Shown piece after piece: positions 1 to 5,220 of a stretch of DNA of 7,694 nucleotides. The first letter of the stretch is position 1. Each line of letters starts with the position of its first letter. Under the pieces are notes generated by a model. That model was not told the origin of the DNA and searched no databases. It saw only the letters and a list, made by a program, of their open reading frames with translations. The DNA comes from JAVBNU01 sp964617065 (GTDB lineage Bacteria > Cyanobacteriota > Vampirovibrionia > Gastranaerophilales > Gastranaerophilaceae), in contig CAZTVM010000091.1 of NCBI GenBank assembly GCA_964617065.1, forward strand, positions 1 through 7,694. The letters are read 5' to 3'. The position numbers and the translations under genes were made by a program.

Positions 1-55
1 CCCTTTGGGGTCTAATATGTATTACTTCGAGCTTACGCTCAAAGCGTCAAATCGT
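1..55. repeat. Palindrome-rich direct repeat, copy 1 (left-truncated by window edge)
   Basis: These 55 bases are identical to 90-144, giving an 89-bp period. The copy is cut by the window edge, so its true left end is unknown. It contains successive small dyads: CCC-TTT-GGGG (left arm truncated), TAATA-TG-TATTA, GAGC-TTAC-GCTC and ACGCT-CAA-AGCGT, the last two overlapping and mutually exclusive. The 34 bases between the copies (56-89) do not match the bases after copy 2. I see no credible protein here. The open frame that crosses both copies (5-217) has no Shine-Dalgarno site and simply translates the repeat twice. The family is not one I recognise. Confidence 0.85.
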
Positions 56-86
56 GTCATCCCGATTTTTTGTAATTATTCTGTGC

Positions 87-144
87 GACCCCTTTGGGGT
101 CTAATATGTATTACTTCGAGCTTACGCTCAAAGCGTCAAATCGT
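87..144. repeat. Palindrome-rich direct repeat, copy 2
   Basis: This is the second copy of the element starting at base 1, identical over 90-144. Here the full first hairpin is visible: GACCCC-TTT-GGGGTC at 87-101, a perfect 6-bp stem with a 3-base loop. It is followed by TAATA-TG-TATTA and by two overlapping alternatives, GAGC-TTAC-GCTC and ACGCT-CAA-AGCGT. Identity to copy 1 stops sharply after 144. The chain of dyads could fold as RNA or act as a REP/MITE-like intergenic repeat. A unit this long with only two visible copies is not a normal CRISPR. Function is unknown. Confidence 0.85.
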
Positions 145-200
145 CTTGTCACTTTTAACAAAAGAATATAATTTATACAGCAACGTACAGCTTATTAATC

Positions 201-236
201 AAGAAATGCCAACTTAATCCCAAGTTGACATTTCTT
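201..236 (-). terminator. Intrinsic terminator of the ytxH/DUF948 operon
   Basis: Inverted repeat with 15-base arms (201-215 and 222-236) and a 6-base loop. Fourteen positions pair perfectly. The remaining one is C/A in plus-strand RNA but a tolerated U-G wobble in minus-strand RNA, which favours minus-strand transcription, the direction of the operon ending at 268. The 3' arm finishes in TTTCTT, which serves as the U-rich tract. The hairpin lies about 30 bases past the last stop codon. The A/T flanks could allow some bidirectional function. Confidence 0.75.
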
Positions 237-267
237 AAAAAAAATTTTTCAGAATATATTTTAGTAT

Positions 268-531
268 TTATTCACCACATTTTTGTTTATTGATTGTATT
301 TTGTATTTTGTCCATTATTTCGTCACCTTTACGCTGAACATCAGATACAATGTCATTAGCTTTCATTTGAATTTCTTTCATCGTATCTTCAGCTTTTTCT
401 TTAGCTTCTTTAGTAGCATTTGCGAGCTTAGCTCTGGTTTCTTCACCTGATTGAGGTGCTAATAAAATTCCTATCACACCGCCAATAACACCACCGACGA
501 CGAAACCGGCTAAAAATTTTCCTACTGACAT
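268..531 (-). CDS. YtxH domain-containing small membrane protein (second copy)
   Basis: An 87-residue protein of the YtxH family, a widespread bacterial family often linked to general stress but of unknown biochemical role. Residues 6-24 form a glycine-rich hydrophobic helix (GFVVGGVIGGVIGILL), followed directly by the family signature APQSGEETR (25-33). The rest, about 34-83, is a highly charged amphipathic helix (KEAKEKAEDTMKEIQMK) likely to be coiled coil in the cytoplasm. The start is firm: AAGGAG sits 8 bases before the ATG and overlaps the stop region of the DUF948 gene upstream. It is the last gene of a three-gene operon and is followed by the hairpin at 201-236. Its paralogue is the first gene of the same operon, sharing the Gly-rich helix and the SGEETR motif. 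Confidence 0.88.
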   Translation of the reverse strand: MSVGKFLAGFVVGGVIGGVIGILLAPQSGEETRAKLANATKEAKEKAEDTMKEIQMKANDIVSDVQRKGDEIMDKIQNTINKQKCGE

Positions 532-546
532 AAAATTATCTCCTTA

Positions 547-909
547 TTATTTACTAAACATTTTTATTCCTGTAGCAATTCCTTTAAAAAAGCTACCTGA
601 AACAGAACGCACTTTCCCAAACAAAAGGCCAGAAAGACCTAATGCTTTAGAAAATATTTTTTTCACATTGTCGACTTGAGTATCTGTAGCACTGGCAAGT
701 GAATTCAAGCGACATAAAGTTTCTTTAAGTTCTTTTACTAGTGGTTCAAGTTCGACCTTGAGTATAGTTGCAACTTCATCTAAATTAATAACCAACTTAG
801 ACAAATCTATTATCAGTTTTATCAAAAATACGCCTGCGATAGTCAGGACAATGAATAAAACTGCTTTGACGTATGTAAAAATAACTATTGCTGTAGATAT
901 ATTTTCCAA
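547..909 (-). CDS. DUF948-like (YtxG-like) single-pass membrane protein
   Basis: A 120-residue protein with one N-terminal membrane helix (about residues 13-36, VKAVLFIVLTIAGVFLIKLI), then a heptad-like helical stretch (38-90, including LDEVATILKVELEPLVKELKE) and a short amphipathic Gly/Phe/Lys tail. This is the layout of DUF948 proteins, which include Bacillus YtxG. The assignment rests on architecture and on sitting between two YtxH genes, since Bacillus carries ytxG-ytxH together. Translation appears to begin at TTG (907-909): AGGAG lies 7 bases upstream and overlaps the TAG stop of the preceding ytxH gene, implying translational coupling. A role as a membrane or envelope stress scaffold is inferred only. 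Confidence 0.75.
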   Translation of the reverse strand: MENISTAIVIFTYVKAVLFIVLTIAGVFLIKLIIDLSKLVINLDEVATILKVELEPLVKELKETLCRLNSLASATDTQVDNVKKIFSKALGLSGLLFGKVRSVSGSFFKGIATGIKMFSK

Positions 910-919
910 AATTTGACTC

Positions 920-1231
920 CTAATTTAACTCATATTGACCGTTTTCAATAATTTTAGCTTTAGCCAACTGTCTAGCTTTGATAGAATTATTTATTCTTTT
1001 GTATTGTTTTTCGAGTTTAAATTTTATAACATCGATTGTTGAAAGTGCTTGTTTTTTCGCCTCTTTAATCTCTGGTGAATATTTTTCAGCGACTTCTGAA
1101 ATTGTTTCTTTTAGTTCAGCTCTCGTTTCTTCGCCTGATTTTGGTGCATATAGAACACCGGCAATAACACCACCGAGCACACCTGCTAATAGCCCTAACC
1201 CGAATATAATTGAATTATCTTCCTTTGACAT
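920..1231 (-). CDS. YtxH domain-containing small membrane protein (first copy)
   Basis: A 103-residue YtxH-family protein. Residues 9-28 form a Gly/Leu/Ile-rich membrane helix (FGLGLLAGVLGGVIAGVLY), followed at once by the family motif APKSGEETR (29-37). The remainder is a charged, probably coiled-coil helix that turns strongly basic near the end (residues 71-94, rich in Lys and Arg). The ATG is preceded by GGAGG at a 5-base distance. It is the lead gene of the minus-strand operon with the DUF948 gene and a second YtxH gene. The extended -10 at 1261-1269 lies just upstream. Family function is unknown; stress association is known for some members only. Confidence 0.88.
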   Translation of the reverse strand: MSKEDNSIIFGLGLLAGVLGGVIAGVLYAPKSGEETRAELKETISEVAEKYSPEIKEAKKQALSTIDVIKFKLEKQYKRINNSIKARQLAKAKIIENGQYELN

Positions 1232-1260
1232 TTTTGCCTCCGTTTAAACTTTATTTGTTC

Positions 1261-1269
1261 AGTATATCA
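1261..1269 (-). promoter_or_regulatory. Extended -10 promoter for the ytxH/DUF948 operon
   Basis: On the minus strand this reads TGATATACT, an extended -10 (TGn plus TATACT, 5 of 6 to consensus). It would start RNA about 20 bases before the Shine-Dalgarno site of the first YtxH gene. No good -35 box lies at 16-18 bases, as expected for an extended -10 promoter; TTGATG occurs 20 bases upstream of the hexamer. Inferred from sequence only. Confidence 0.5.
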
Positions 1270-1331
1270 TTATTTTTACAAAATTTCATCAACTTATTAA
1301 AAAAGGTTAATATATTTGAAATATTTATTTT

Positions 1332-1362
1332 TTGTCTAATAATATTTTATATAAGGTACAAT
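1332..1362 (+). promoter_or_regulatory. Possible promoter for the M48 peptidase gene
   Basis: TTGTCT (1332-1337) and TACAAT (1357-1362) are 19 bases apart, slightly long for a housekeeping promoter. TACAAT matches the -10 consensus at 5 of 6 positions. It would leave a very short leader before AGGA at 1371-1374. TATAAG-like sequences at 1348-1355 are alternatives. AT-rich DNA gives many chance matches. Confidence 0.3.
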
Positions 1363-1381
1363 AAATTAAAAGGATGGATTT

Positions 1382-2251
1382 ATGAAAAAGCTATTTAGTA
1401 TTTTACTCGGGATTGCAATATTTGTTTCAGTATCGACACTGTCATCAGCTGGAGCAGCGACAACTACAACTACGACTGTTACGAATTGGGATTCAGCTGC
1501 AAGCTTGAATAGAGTTAATACGATTGGCACAAAACTTTTGACAGCAGGAAGTTTACCTCAAGGAATAACTTTTAAAGTTTCTGATAGTGAAGATGTCAAC
1601 GCTTATGCTAATATAAACAAAGAAGTATACGTATACAGAGGGCTTTTGCAGTACGTTACCAGCGATGAAGAACTCGCAGCTGTAATATCGCATGAATTAG
1701 GACATATCATTAACGGTCACTGTGCTAAGCAAACTTTGGCTAATTCTGTTATATCAAATTTTGCCAATTCGATTACGACTGAACAAAACGCAACTGCAAT
1801 CGCTTTAGGTCAACAACTTTCAACTTCAAAATTAAGCAGAGCTGATGAGTTTGATGCGGATTTATCAGGAGTTGATTTATTGGTAAAAGCGGGCTACAAT
1901 CCTTTGGCTATGATTTCAGTATTAAATAAGATTTGTGGCAACTATTTCGATATTGTATCATCACATCCATCAGGTGAAAAAAGATTGATGAATATTTATG
2001 ACTATGTTGCTTATAATTACCCAACGCAACTGAAAAAGAATTATACTTCTGACTCATATAAAAAGGCCTATGTACTCATAAACGCAACTTTAGAAGAAAG
2101 AAACGCAAATCCCAAAAAAGTTGCAAAAGCTAAAAAACAACAAGAAAAATTAAAAGCTAAAAAACTAAAACGTGCAAAAAAGATGGTAAACTCGCTAAAT
2201 CCTTGGGACGCTTCGTACAACGCATTACTTCTACTGAATAGCGGTAATTAG
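1382..2251 (+). CDS. Secreted M48-family zinc metallopeptidase
   Basis: A 289-residue exported protease. The N-terminus is a clear Sec signal peptide (MKKLFSILLG, hydrophobic to about 20), with probable cleavage near residue 25 (AGA-A) before a run of six threonines (27-32). The catalytic core has HELGH at 104-108, giving two zinc-binding histidines and the catalytic Glu105. The downstream RADEFDAD (153-160) supplies the third zinc ligand, Glu156. SSHPSGEKRL near 193-202 is the usual M48 histidine-proline element. No membrane helices follow, so this is the soluble periplasmic type (BepA/LoiP-like or Oma1-like core) rather than HtpX. Residues 244-267 are a strongly basic Lys/Ala helix, unusual for the core family and possibly binding nucleic acid, wall polymer or membrane. 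ATG is preceded by AGGA 7-8 bases away. Its substrate cannot be told from sequence. Confidence 0.9.
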   Translation: MKKLFSILLGIAIFVSVSTLSSAGAATTTTTTVTNWDSAASLNRVNTIGTKLLTAGSLPQGITFKVSDSEDVNAYANINKEVYVYRGLLQYVTSDEELAAVISHELGHIINGHCAKQTLANSVISNFANSITTEQNATAIALGQQLSTSKLSRADEFDADLSGVDLLVKAGYNPLAMISVLNKICGNYFDIVSSHPSGEKRLMNIYDYVAYNYPTQLKKNYTSDSYKKAYVLINATLEERNANPKKVAKAKKQQEKLKAKKLKRAKKMVNSLNPWDASYNALLLLNSGN

Positions 2252-2974
2252 CTATATACCTAAACTCAACTTTGGTATAGGCACATCAAAAATCTTTTCT
2301 ATATCAACACTATTTAAAATCAATGAAATCAGTTCACTTGGCGAAATCTGTGAACGTTTGGGAAATTCTTTAACTATTCCTAAAATTTTTGCATCAGAAT
2401 ATTCTTCAATAAGTCTCGGAACTGATTTTATGGCAATATCGTTCATATAAAATGGATACTTGTTAATTACAACTCCAATAGTTTTTATTCCCATTGTTTT
2501 AGCCTGATTTAGTGTTAAAAGTGTACTATTTATGTTCCCAAGCTGAGGTGTTACTACAAACAAGACAGGAATATTGAATAATTTTATTAAATCTGCCATC
2601 ATCATCTGAGAAGTAATCGGCACTAACAACCCATCAGCACCCTCTACAATCACAGTGTCACACCTATGTTCAAGAGTTTTATAATCCTTCAAAAAAACTT
2701 TTGGGTCAATTTTAATTTTTTCTAATTCAGCAGCTATAGCTGGCGCTGCTGGAGTTTTAAAAGTATAAGAACAAATACACTCAATGTAAGGGTCGATGTT
2801 CTTTATAAAAGTTATGTCGGGAGAAATAAGAAAACCTAATTTTTCTTCAGCACCAACTTGAACAGGCTTTAAAACCCCCATTTTATAGCTAAGCGATTGC
2901 ATGATAGCCGCCAATCCTGCGGTAATCATTGTTTTTCCTGCGTCTGAGTCTGTTGAACTAACAAAAATGTTCAT
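2252..2974 (-). CDS. bioD: Dethiobiotin synthetase-like protein (BioD family)
   Basis: A 240-residue P-loop NTPase matching BioD, which closes the ureido ring of dethiobiotin from DAPA, CO2 and ATP in biotin synthesis. Visible family elements are the P-loop STDSDAGKT (7-15), LKPVQ (35-39), Asp53, YTFKTPAAPAIAA (70-82), EGADGLLVP (111-119), LGNINSTLLT (145-154) and VINK (169-172). Length is usual. Three positions differ from the common form: Ser7 for the first P-loop glycine (normally GTDT), Val40 where Ser or Thr normally follows KPV-Q/A, and Asp114 in EGAGG. It may be a divergent BioD or a paralogue with altered substrate. No other biotin gene is in the window. A weak GGA precedes the ATG. 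Its stop codon abuts that of the convergent M48 gene. Confidence 0.8.
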   Translation of the reverse strand: MNIFVSSTDSDAGKTMITAGLAAIMQSLSYKMGVLKPVQVGAEEKLGFLISPDITFIKNIDPYIECICSYTFKTPAAPAIAAELEKIKIDPKVFLKDYKTLEHRCDTVIVEGADGLLVPITSQMMMADLIKLFNIPVLFVVTPQLGNINSTLLTLNQAKTMGIKTIGVVINKYPFYMNDIAIKSVPRLIEEYSDAKILGIVKEFPKRSQISPSELISLILNSVDIEKIFDVPIPKLSLGI

Positions 2975-3011
2975 TTTTTCCTATCTTTTTGAGAATAAAT
3001 TTCCTATTTAC

Positions 3012-3045
3012 ATTATAAAATAAATAAAATTAATTTGAAATTATA
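3012..3045 (-). promoter_or_regulatory. Candidate -10 boxes upstream of bioD
   Basis: Two perfect TATAAT hexamers occur on the minus strand, at 3040-3045 and 3012-3017, in the 157-base gap before bioD. Neither has a convincing -35 (the best is 3 of 6 for each). They suggest bioD can be transcribed on its own rather than only by read-through from the UbiA gene. The DNA is very AT-rich, so chance matches are likely. Confidence 0.3.
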
Positions 3046-3095
3046 GTTTTGATTCCGTTAATAGATAATAAATAAGCACAGACCATGCCAATTTT

Positions 3096-3111
3096 CGTTT
3101 TCGTTAAAACG
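3096..3111 (-). terminator. Weak hairpin after the UbiA-family gene
   Basis: CGTTTT and AAAACG form a 6-bp stem with a 4-base loop, 20 bases past the UbiA stop codon. A competing fold pairs GCC (3087-3089) with GGC (3111-3113). On the minus strand no U-tract follows, so termination would be inefficient. It could instead be an attenuating or mRNA-end-stabilising hairpin. Confidence 0.25.
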
Positions 3112-3131
3112 GCTAAATTTTATTCAACATG

Positions 3132-4019
3132 TTATTTGCATAAAAAGAATACTGCTGACAAAATCAAACTAAACAAAGCAGCTATATTTCTCGCAAGTTT
3201 AAAATTGACCATAAATGCATCTTTTGAAGGAGTAGTTGTATTTATATAAATTTTCATTGATTTGTAAAATTTCAAAATATACGGCGCAATAATTATCGTT
3301 ATAAGAGCGGAAGTAGGAACAATATGGAGGAAAACCAATAAAATTAAAATAAAATAGGCTAATAAAATCATCATCATTATTATTTTTAGTGCATTAATTT
3401 TTGAGCCAGCCAAAATGCAAATAGTTTTTTTGCCGTTAATTTTGTCAAAATCATAGTCCATAAGAGCATGAGCGTCGAGCAACAAAATCGTCATCAGTGC
3501 TATAGGCAGCGACAACAAAAAGACCGAAAAACTCACGTTCGAAGTCATTACAAAATAAATTCCAAGAAACATCAAAGGTCCAAATGCAGAGCCTACAGCT
3601 AACTCACCGAGTCCAAAATAGTTTAATTTTGGGTAAATTAAACATATAAAAGAGCCTATAGCTGCTAAAACAAGCACAAAAAATCCGCATTTGATTATCA
3701 AAAATAAACCGATTAGCGAAGCAGCACCAAAGTAGCCCAAAGCCATCAATAAAACAGTGTTTATCGTAACCAAACCTTCAGTAAGATAAAAAGTTTTACA
3801 TTCTTGTTTAGGGGTACCAGATTTATGGTCAATATAGTCGTCGAATAAATTAGCCCCCAGTTGACAAAACAAAATTCCAAACAATGACAATACTCCATAG
3901 AGAACATTGCTGTTAGCACTCAGCGTAAATGCAAAAATGACAAGCCAATTCAGTAAACTCATAGTAGCCGAGTAACCTCTAGCCACATCAATTACCCAAA
4001 ATTTGATTTTTTTAAACAT
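3132..4019 (-). CDS. UbiA-family prenyltransferase, MenA-like
   Basis: A 295-residue polytopic membrane protein with about eight or nine hydrophobic helices. The first Asp-rich Mg/prenyl-diphosphate motif is NLFDDYID (57-64). The second region is DAHALMDYDFDKINGKKT (182-199), with Asp188, Asp190 and Asp192. The stretch YPKLNYFGLGELAVGSAFGP (129-148) strongly resembles MenA, 1,4-dihydroxy-2-naphthoate polyprenyltransferase of menaquinone synthesis, so MenA is the best specific guess. Other UbiA enzymes (chlorophyll-synthase-like, protoheme farnesyltransferase, archaeal-lipid type) fit less well. The ATG lies 2 bases after the stop of the DUF2229 gene, with AGG just inside that stop region, so the two are translationally coupled. 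No other quinone gene is present, so the acceptor substrate is not settled. Confidence 0.85.
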   Translation of the reverse strand: MFKKIKFWVIDVARGYSATMSLLNWLVIFAFTLSANSNVLYGVLSLFGILFCQLGANLFDDYIDHKSGTPKQECKTFYLTEGLVTINTVLLMALGYFGAASLIGLFLIIKCGFFVLVLAAIGSFICLIYPKLNYFGLGELAVGSAFGPLMFLGIYFVMTSNVSFSVFLLSLPIALMTILLLDAHALMDYDFDKINGKKTICILAGSKINALKIIMMMILLAYFILILLVFLHIVPTSALITIIIAPYILKFYKSMKIYINTTTPSKDAFMVNFKLARNIAALFSLILSAVFFLCK

Positions 4020-4021
4020 TA

Positions 4022-4618
4022 TTACCTATTAGCAACTTTTTCACTAGAAACACTTTCAAGCGCTGTCTCATGAGTTTTAATGCTTTCATTAATACTAATC
4101 TTATTTAAAATATTAGCACGTTTTTTACGATAAAGCATATCTACAAATGCTTCTAATCTAGTAATAAAACCAGCTTCACCGGTATGCTCATCTACAGTGA
4201 GATTAAGCAATGGTTTTTTAAAATATTTGATATGCCGGCTAATTCTTTCAATCATGAGCGAATCAGGACCGCAACCGAATGCAGTTAAAGTGATTATACC
4301 ATCGATTTTACTGTTTTGGAGATAGTGACCTGCAGCACCGGACATTTCGTGTTCATTTGCCCAATAAAGATTTTGCTCAAGTGCTTGTAGTCCTTTTTGC
4401 ATTTGTTCAGTAGAAAGATTTTGCGCCGTATAAGCTTTAACATCAAGTTTTTCGAGCTTGTCAAATATTTTCATTGAAATACGTTCATCGTAAAGATTGT
4501 AGCCATGAGCAATAATAGCGACATTTATGGGGTATTCTTTCGTATCTGATGTTAGTGTTACATTGCCTTGTTTTGCAAATGTCAGAGCTTTTTCATAAGA
4601 AACGCCTGAGCGAGTCAT
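4022..4618 (-). CDS. DUF2229 CoA-dehydratase-activase-related protein, C-terminal part (separated by frameshift)
   Basis: A 198-residue open frame corresponding to the C-terminal half of DUF2229/COG3580 proteins. The landmarks are VAIIAHGYNLYDERIS (33-48), FGCGPDSLMIERI (114-126) with a probable Fe-S cysteine, and LTVDEHTGEAGFITRLEAFVDML (139-161), the hallmark of the family. The Met at 4618 is almost certainly not a real start: no Shine-Dalgarno precedes it and it falls inside a helix the family normally has complete. The same frame stays open upstream to 4672 and adds KEGWRVFNNFNV, which fits the family helix before RSGVSYEKAL. The last 35 or so residues are a poorly conserved charged tail. 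It is coupled to the UbiA gene 2 bases downstream. It is probably half of one broken or misread gene. Confidence 0.8.
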   Translation of the reverse strand: MTRSGVSYEKALTFAKQGNVTLTSDTKEYPINVAIIAHGYNLYDERISMKIFDKLEKLDVKAYTAQNLSTEQMQKGLQALEQNLYWANEHEMSGAAGHYLQNSKIDGIITLTAFGCGPDSLMIERISRHIKYFKKPLLNLTVDEHTGEAGFITRLEAFVDMLYRKKRANILNKISINESIKTHETALESVSSEKVANR

Positions 4619-4631
4619 AACGTTAAAATTA

Positions 4632-5078
4632 TTAAAAACTCTCCAACCTTCTTTTGAAGATTTTTTCGTCAGTTATCCCCAATGGTTTAATCATTTCTTT
4701 TAAAAATTCATACAGACCTTGATTTTTTTCTGATTTATCAAGTGTTGCGTCAATAATTGTAAAATCACGTTTCACAACATTTCTGACTAAATCCGGCAAG
4801 CCTCGTAGTTTCGGACAATTATATATTTTTTTCGAAATTGACTGAATAGATGGAATAAAAATTGTATCGATACCTTTGTCAAGCAAATTTAAGACATGTC
4901 CTACATAGACTTTAACAGGCAAACAAGTCTCTGAGACCACGAGTGATGAGCCATTCGACATAGTCTGCTTTGTCGTTCGATCTGAGAGGACAATATCGAT
5001 GCCTAATGCAGTTAAAAAACCATACCAAAATGGGTAATAAGTGTAATATGACAGTGCTCTAGGTATACCTATTTTCAT
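4632..5078 (-). CDS. DUF2229 CoA-dehydratase-activase-related protein, N-terminal part (ends at frameshift)
   Basis: A 148-residue N-terminal half of a DUF2229 protein, a cytoplasmic relative of the activators and subunits of 2-hydroxyacyl-CoA dehydratases. It opens with the family start MKIGIPRALSYYTYYPFW, then SETCLPVKVYVGHVLNLL (49-66, with a conserved Cys) and NCPKLRGLPDLV (87-98, another likely Fe-S cysteine). The chosen ATG (5078) has GGAG 6 bases upstream. An in-frame Met at 5123 would add 15 non-family residues and lacks a ribosome site. After GITDEKIFK the frame runs into unrelated residues and stops at tandem TAA. Dropping one base near 4652-4666 joins it to the C-terminal part, giving about 352 residues, the usual family length. 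The reaction is unknown. Confidence 0.8.
   Translation of the reverse strand: MKIGIPRALSYYTYYPFWYGFLTALGIDIVLSDRTTKQTMSNGSSLVVSETCLPVKVYVGHVLNLLDKGIDTIFIPSIQSISKKIYNCPKLRGLPDLVRNVVKRDFTIIDATLDKSEKNQGLYEFLKEMIKPLGITDEKIFKRRLESF
4635..4672 (-). other. Frameshift site within the DUF2229 gene
   Basis: The upstream frame stops at 4632-4634, and the downstream frame has a stop at 4673-4675, so the shift must lie between them. On the minus strand the region holds A6 (4661-4666) and A4 (4652-4655). Removing one A from either restores a single frame reading KIFKEGWRVFNNFNVMTRSG or a close variant. A homopolymer length error, a true mutation or a +1 ribosomal shift are all possible. The first two are more likely. 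Confidence 0.75.
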
Positions 5079-5105
5079 ATATATCTCCAATCTGTAGTCA
5101 ACAAT

Positions 5106-5111
5106 ATTATA
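5106..5111 (-). promoter_or_regulatory. -10 box for the DUF2229-UbiA operon
   Basis: Minus-strand TATAAT, 27 bases upstream of the chosen start and about 17 before its GGAG. No good -35 lies 17 bases further up; that region is a run of T. The placement supports the start at 5078 rather than 5123, because RNA would begin around 5099, downstream of the 5123 Met. Confidence 0.4.
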
Positions 5112-5150
5112 AGTGTAACACAAACAAAAAAAATTAAATTTAAAGTTTTT

Positions 5151-5179
5151 TTTACATAAGTATAAAATACTTTTATTAA
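5151..5179 (+). promoter_or_regulatory. Possible promoter for the rfbCBDA operon
   Basis: TTTACA (5151-5156) and TATTAA (5174-5179) are separated by 17 bases, with 4 of 6 matches in each box. TATGAT (5189-5194) is a better -10 (5 of 6) but has no -35. Either lies just upstream of the AAGGAG at 5207-5212. It is divergent from the DUF2229 promoter about 45 bases away. Confidence 0.35.
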
Positions 5180-5220
5180 ATAAAAATTTATGATATAAAA
5201 ATTGTTAAGGAGTGATTATT

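Noticed and set aside
1..144. CRISPR array
   Set aside because: The repeat is at least 55 bases, full of several different dyads, with only two visible copies and no cas gene in the window.
5..217. Small protein-coding gene across the repeats
   Set aside because: No ribosome site; the frame just reads the same repeat twice and gives no recognisable protein.
978..1247. Plus-strand open frame over the first YtxH gene
   Set aside because: Antisense shadow of a well-supported gene, without a Shine-Dalgarno site.
1210..1398. Hydrophobic 62-residue plus-strand open frame in the divergent promoter region
   Set aside because: It spans both promoters and runs into the M48 start; its Phe/Ile/Leu/Lys composition is what AT-rich noncoding DNA gives, with no ribosome site.
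4635..4672. Programmed ribosomal frameshift as the default explanation
   Set aside because: The shift needed is +1, while A-runs in bacteria usually favour -1 slippage; I see no stimulatory hairpin, so error or mutation is simpler.
5113..5121. GTGTAACAC dyad beside the DUF2229 -10 box as an operator
   Set aside because: Only 4-bp arms around one central base; too short to separate from chance without comparison to relatives.
5079..5123. Longer N-terminus for the DUF2229 protein starting at 5123
   Set aside because: The 15 extra residues are not family-like, no ribosome site precedes that Met, and the -10 box at 5106-5111 lies downstream of it.
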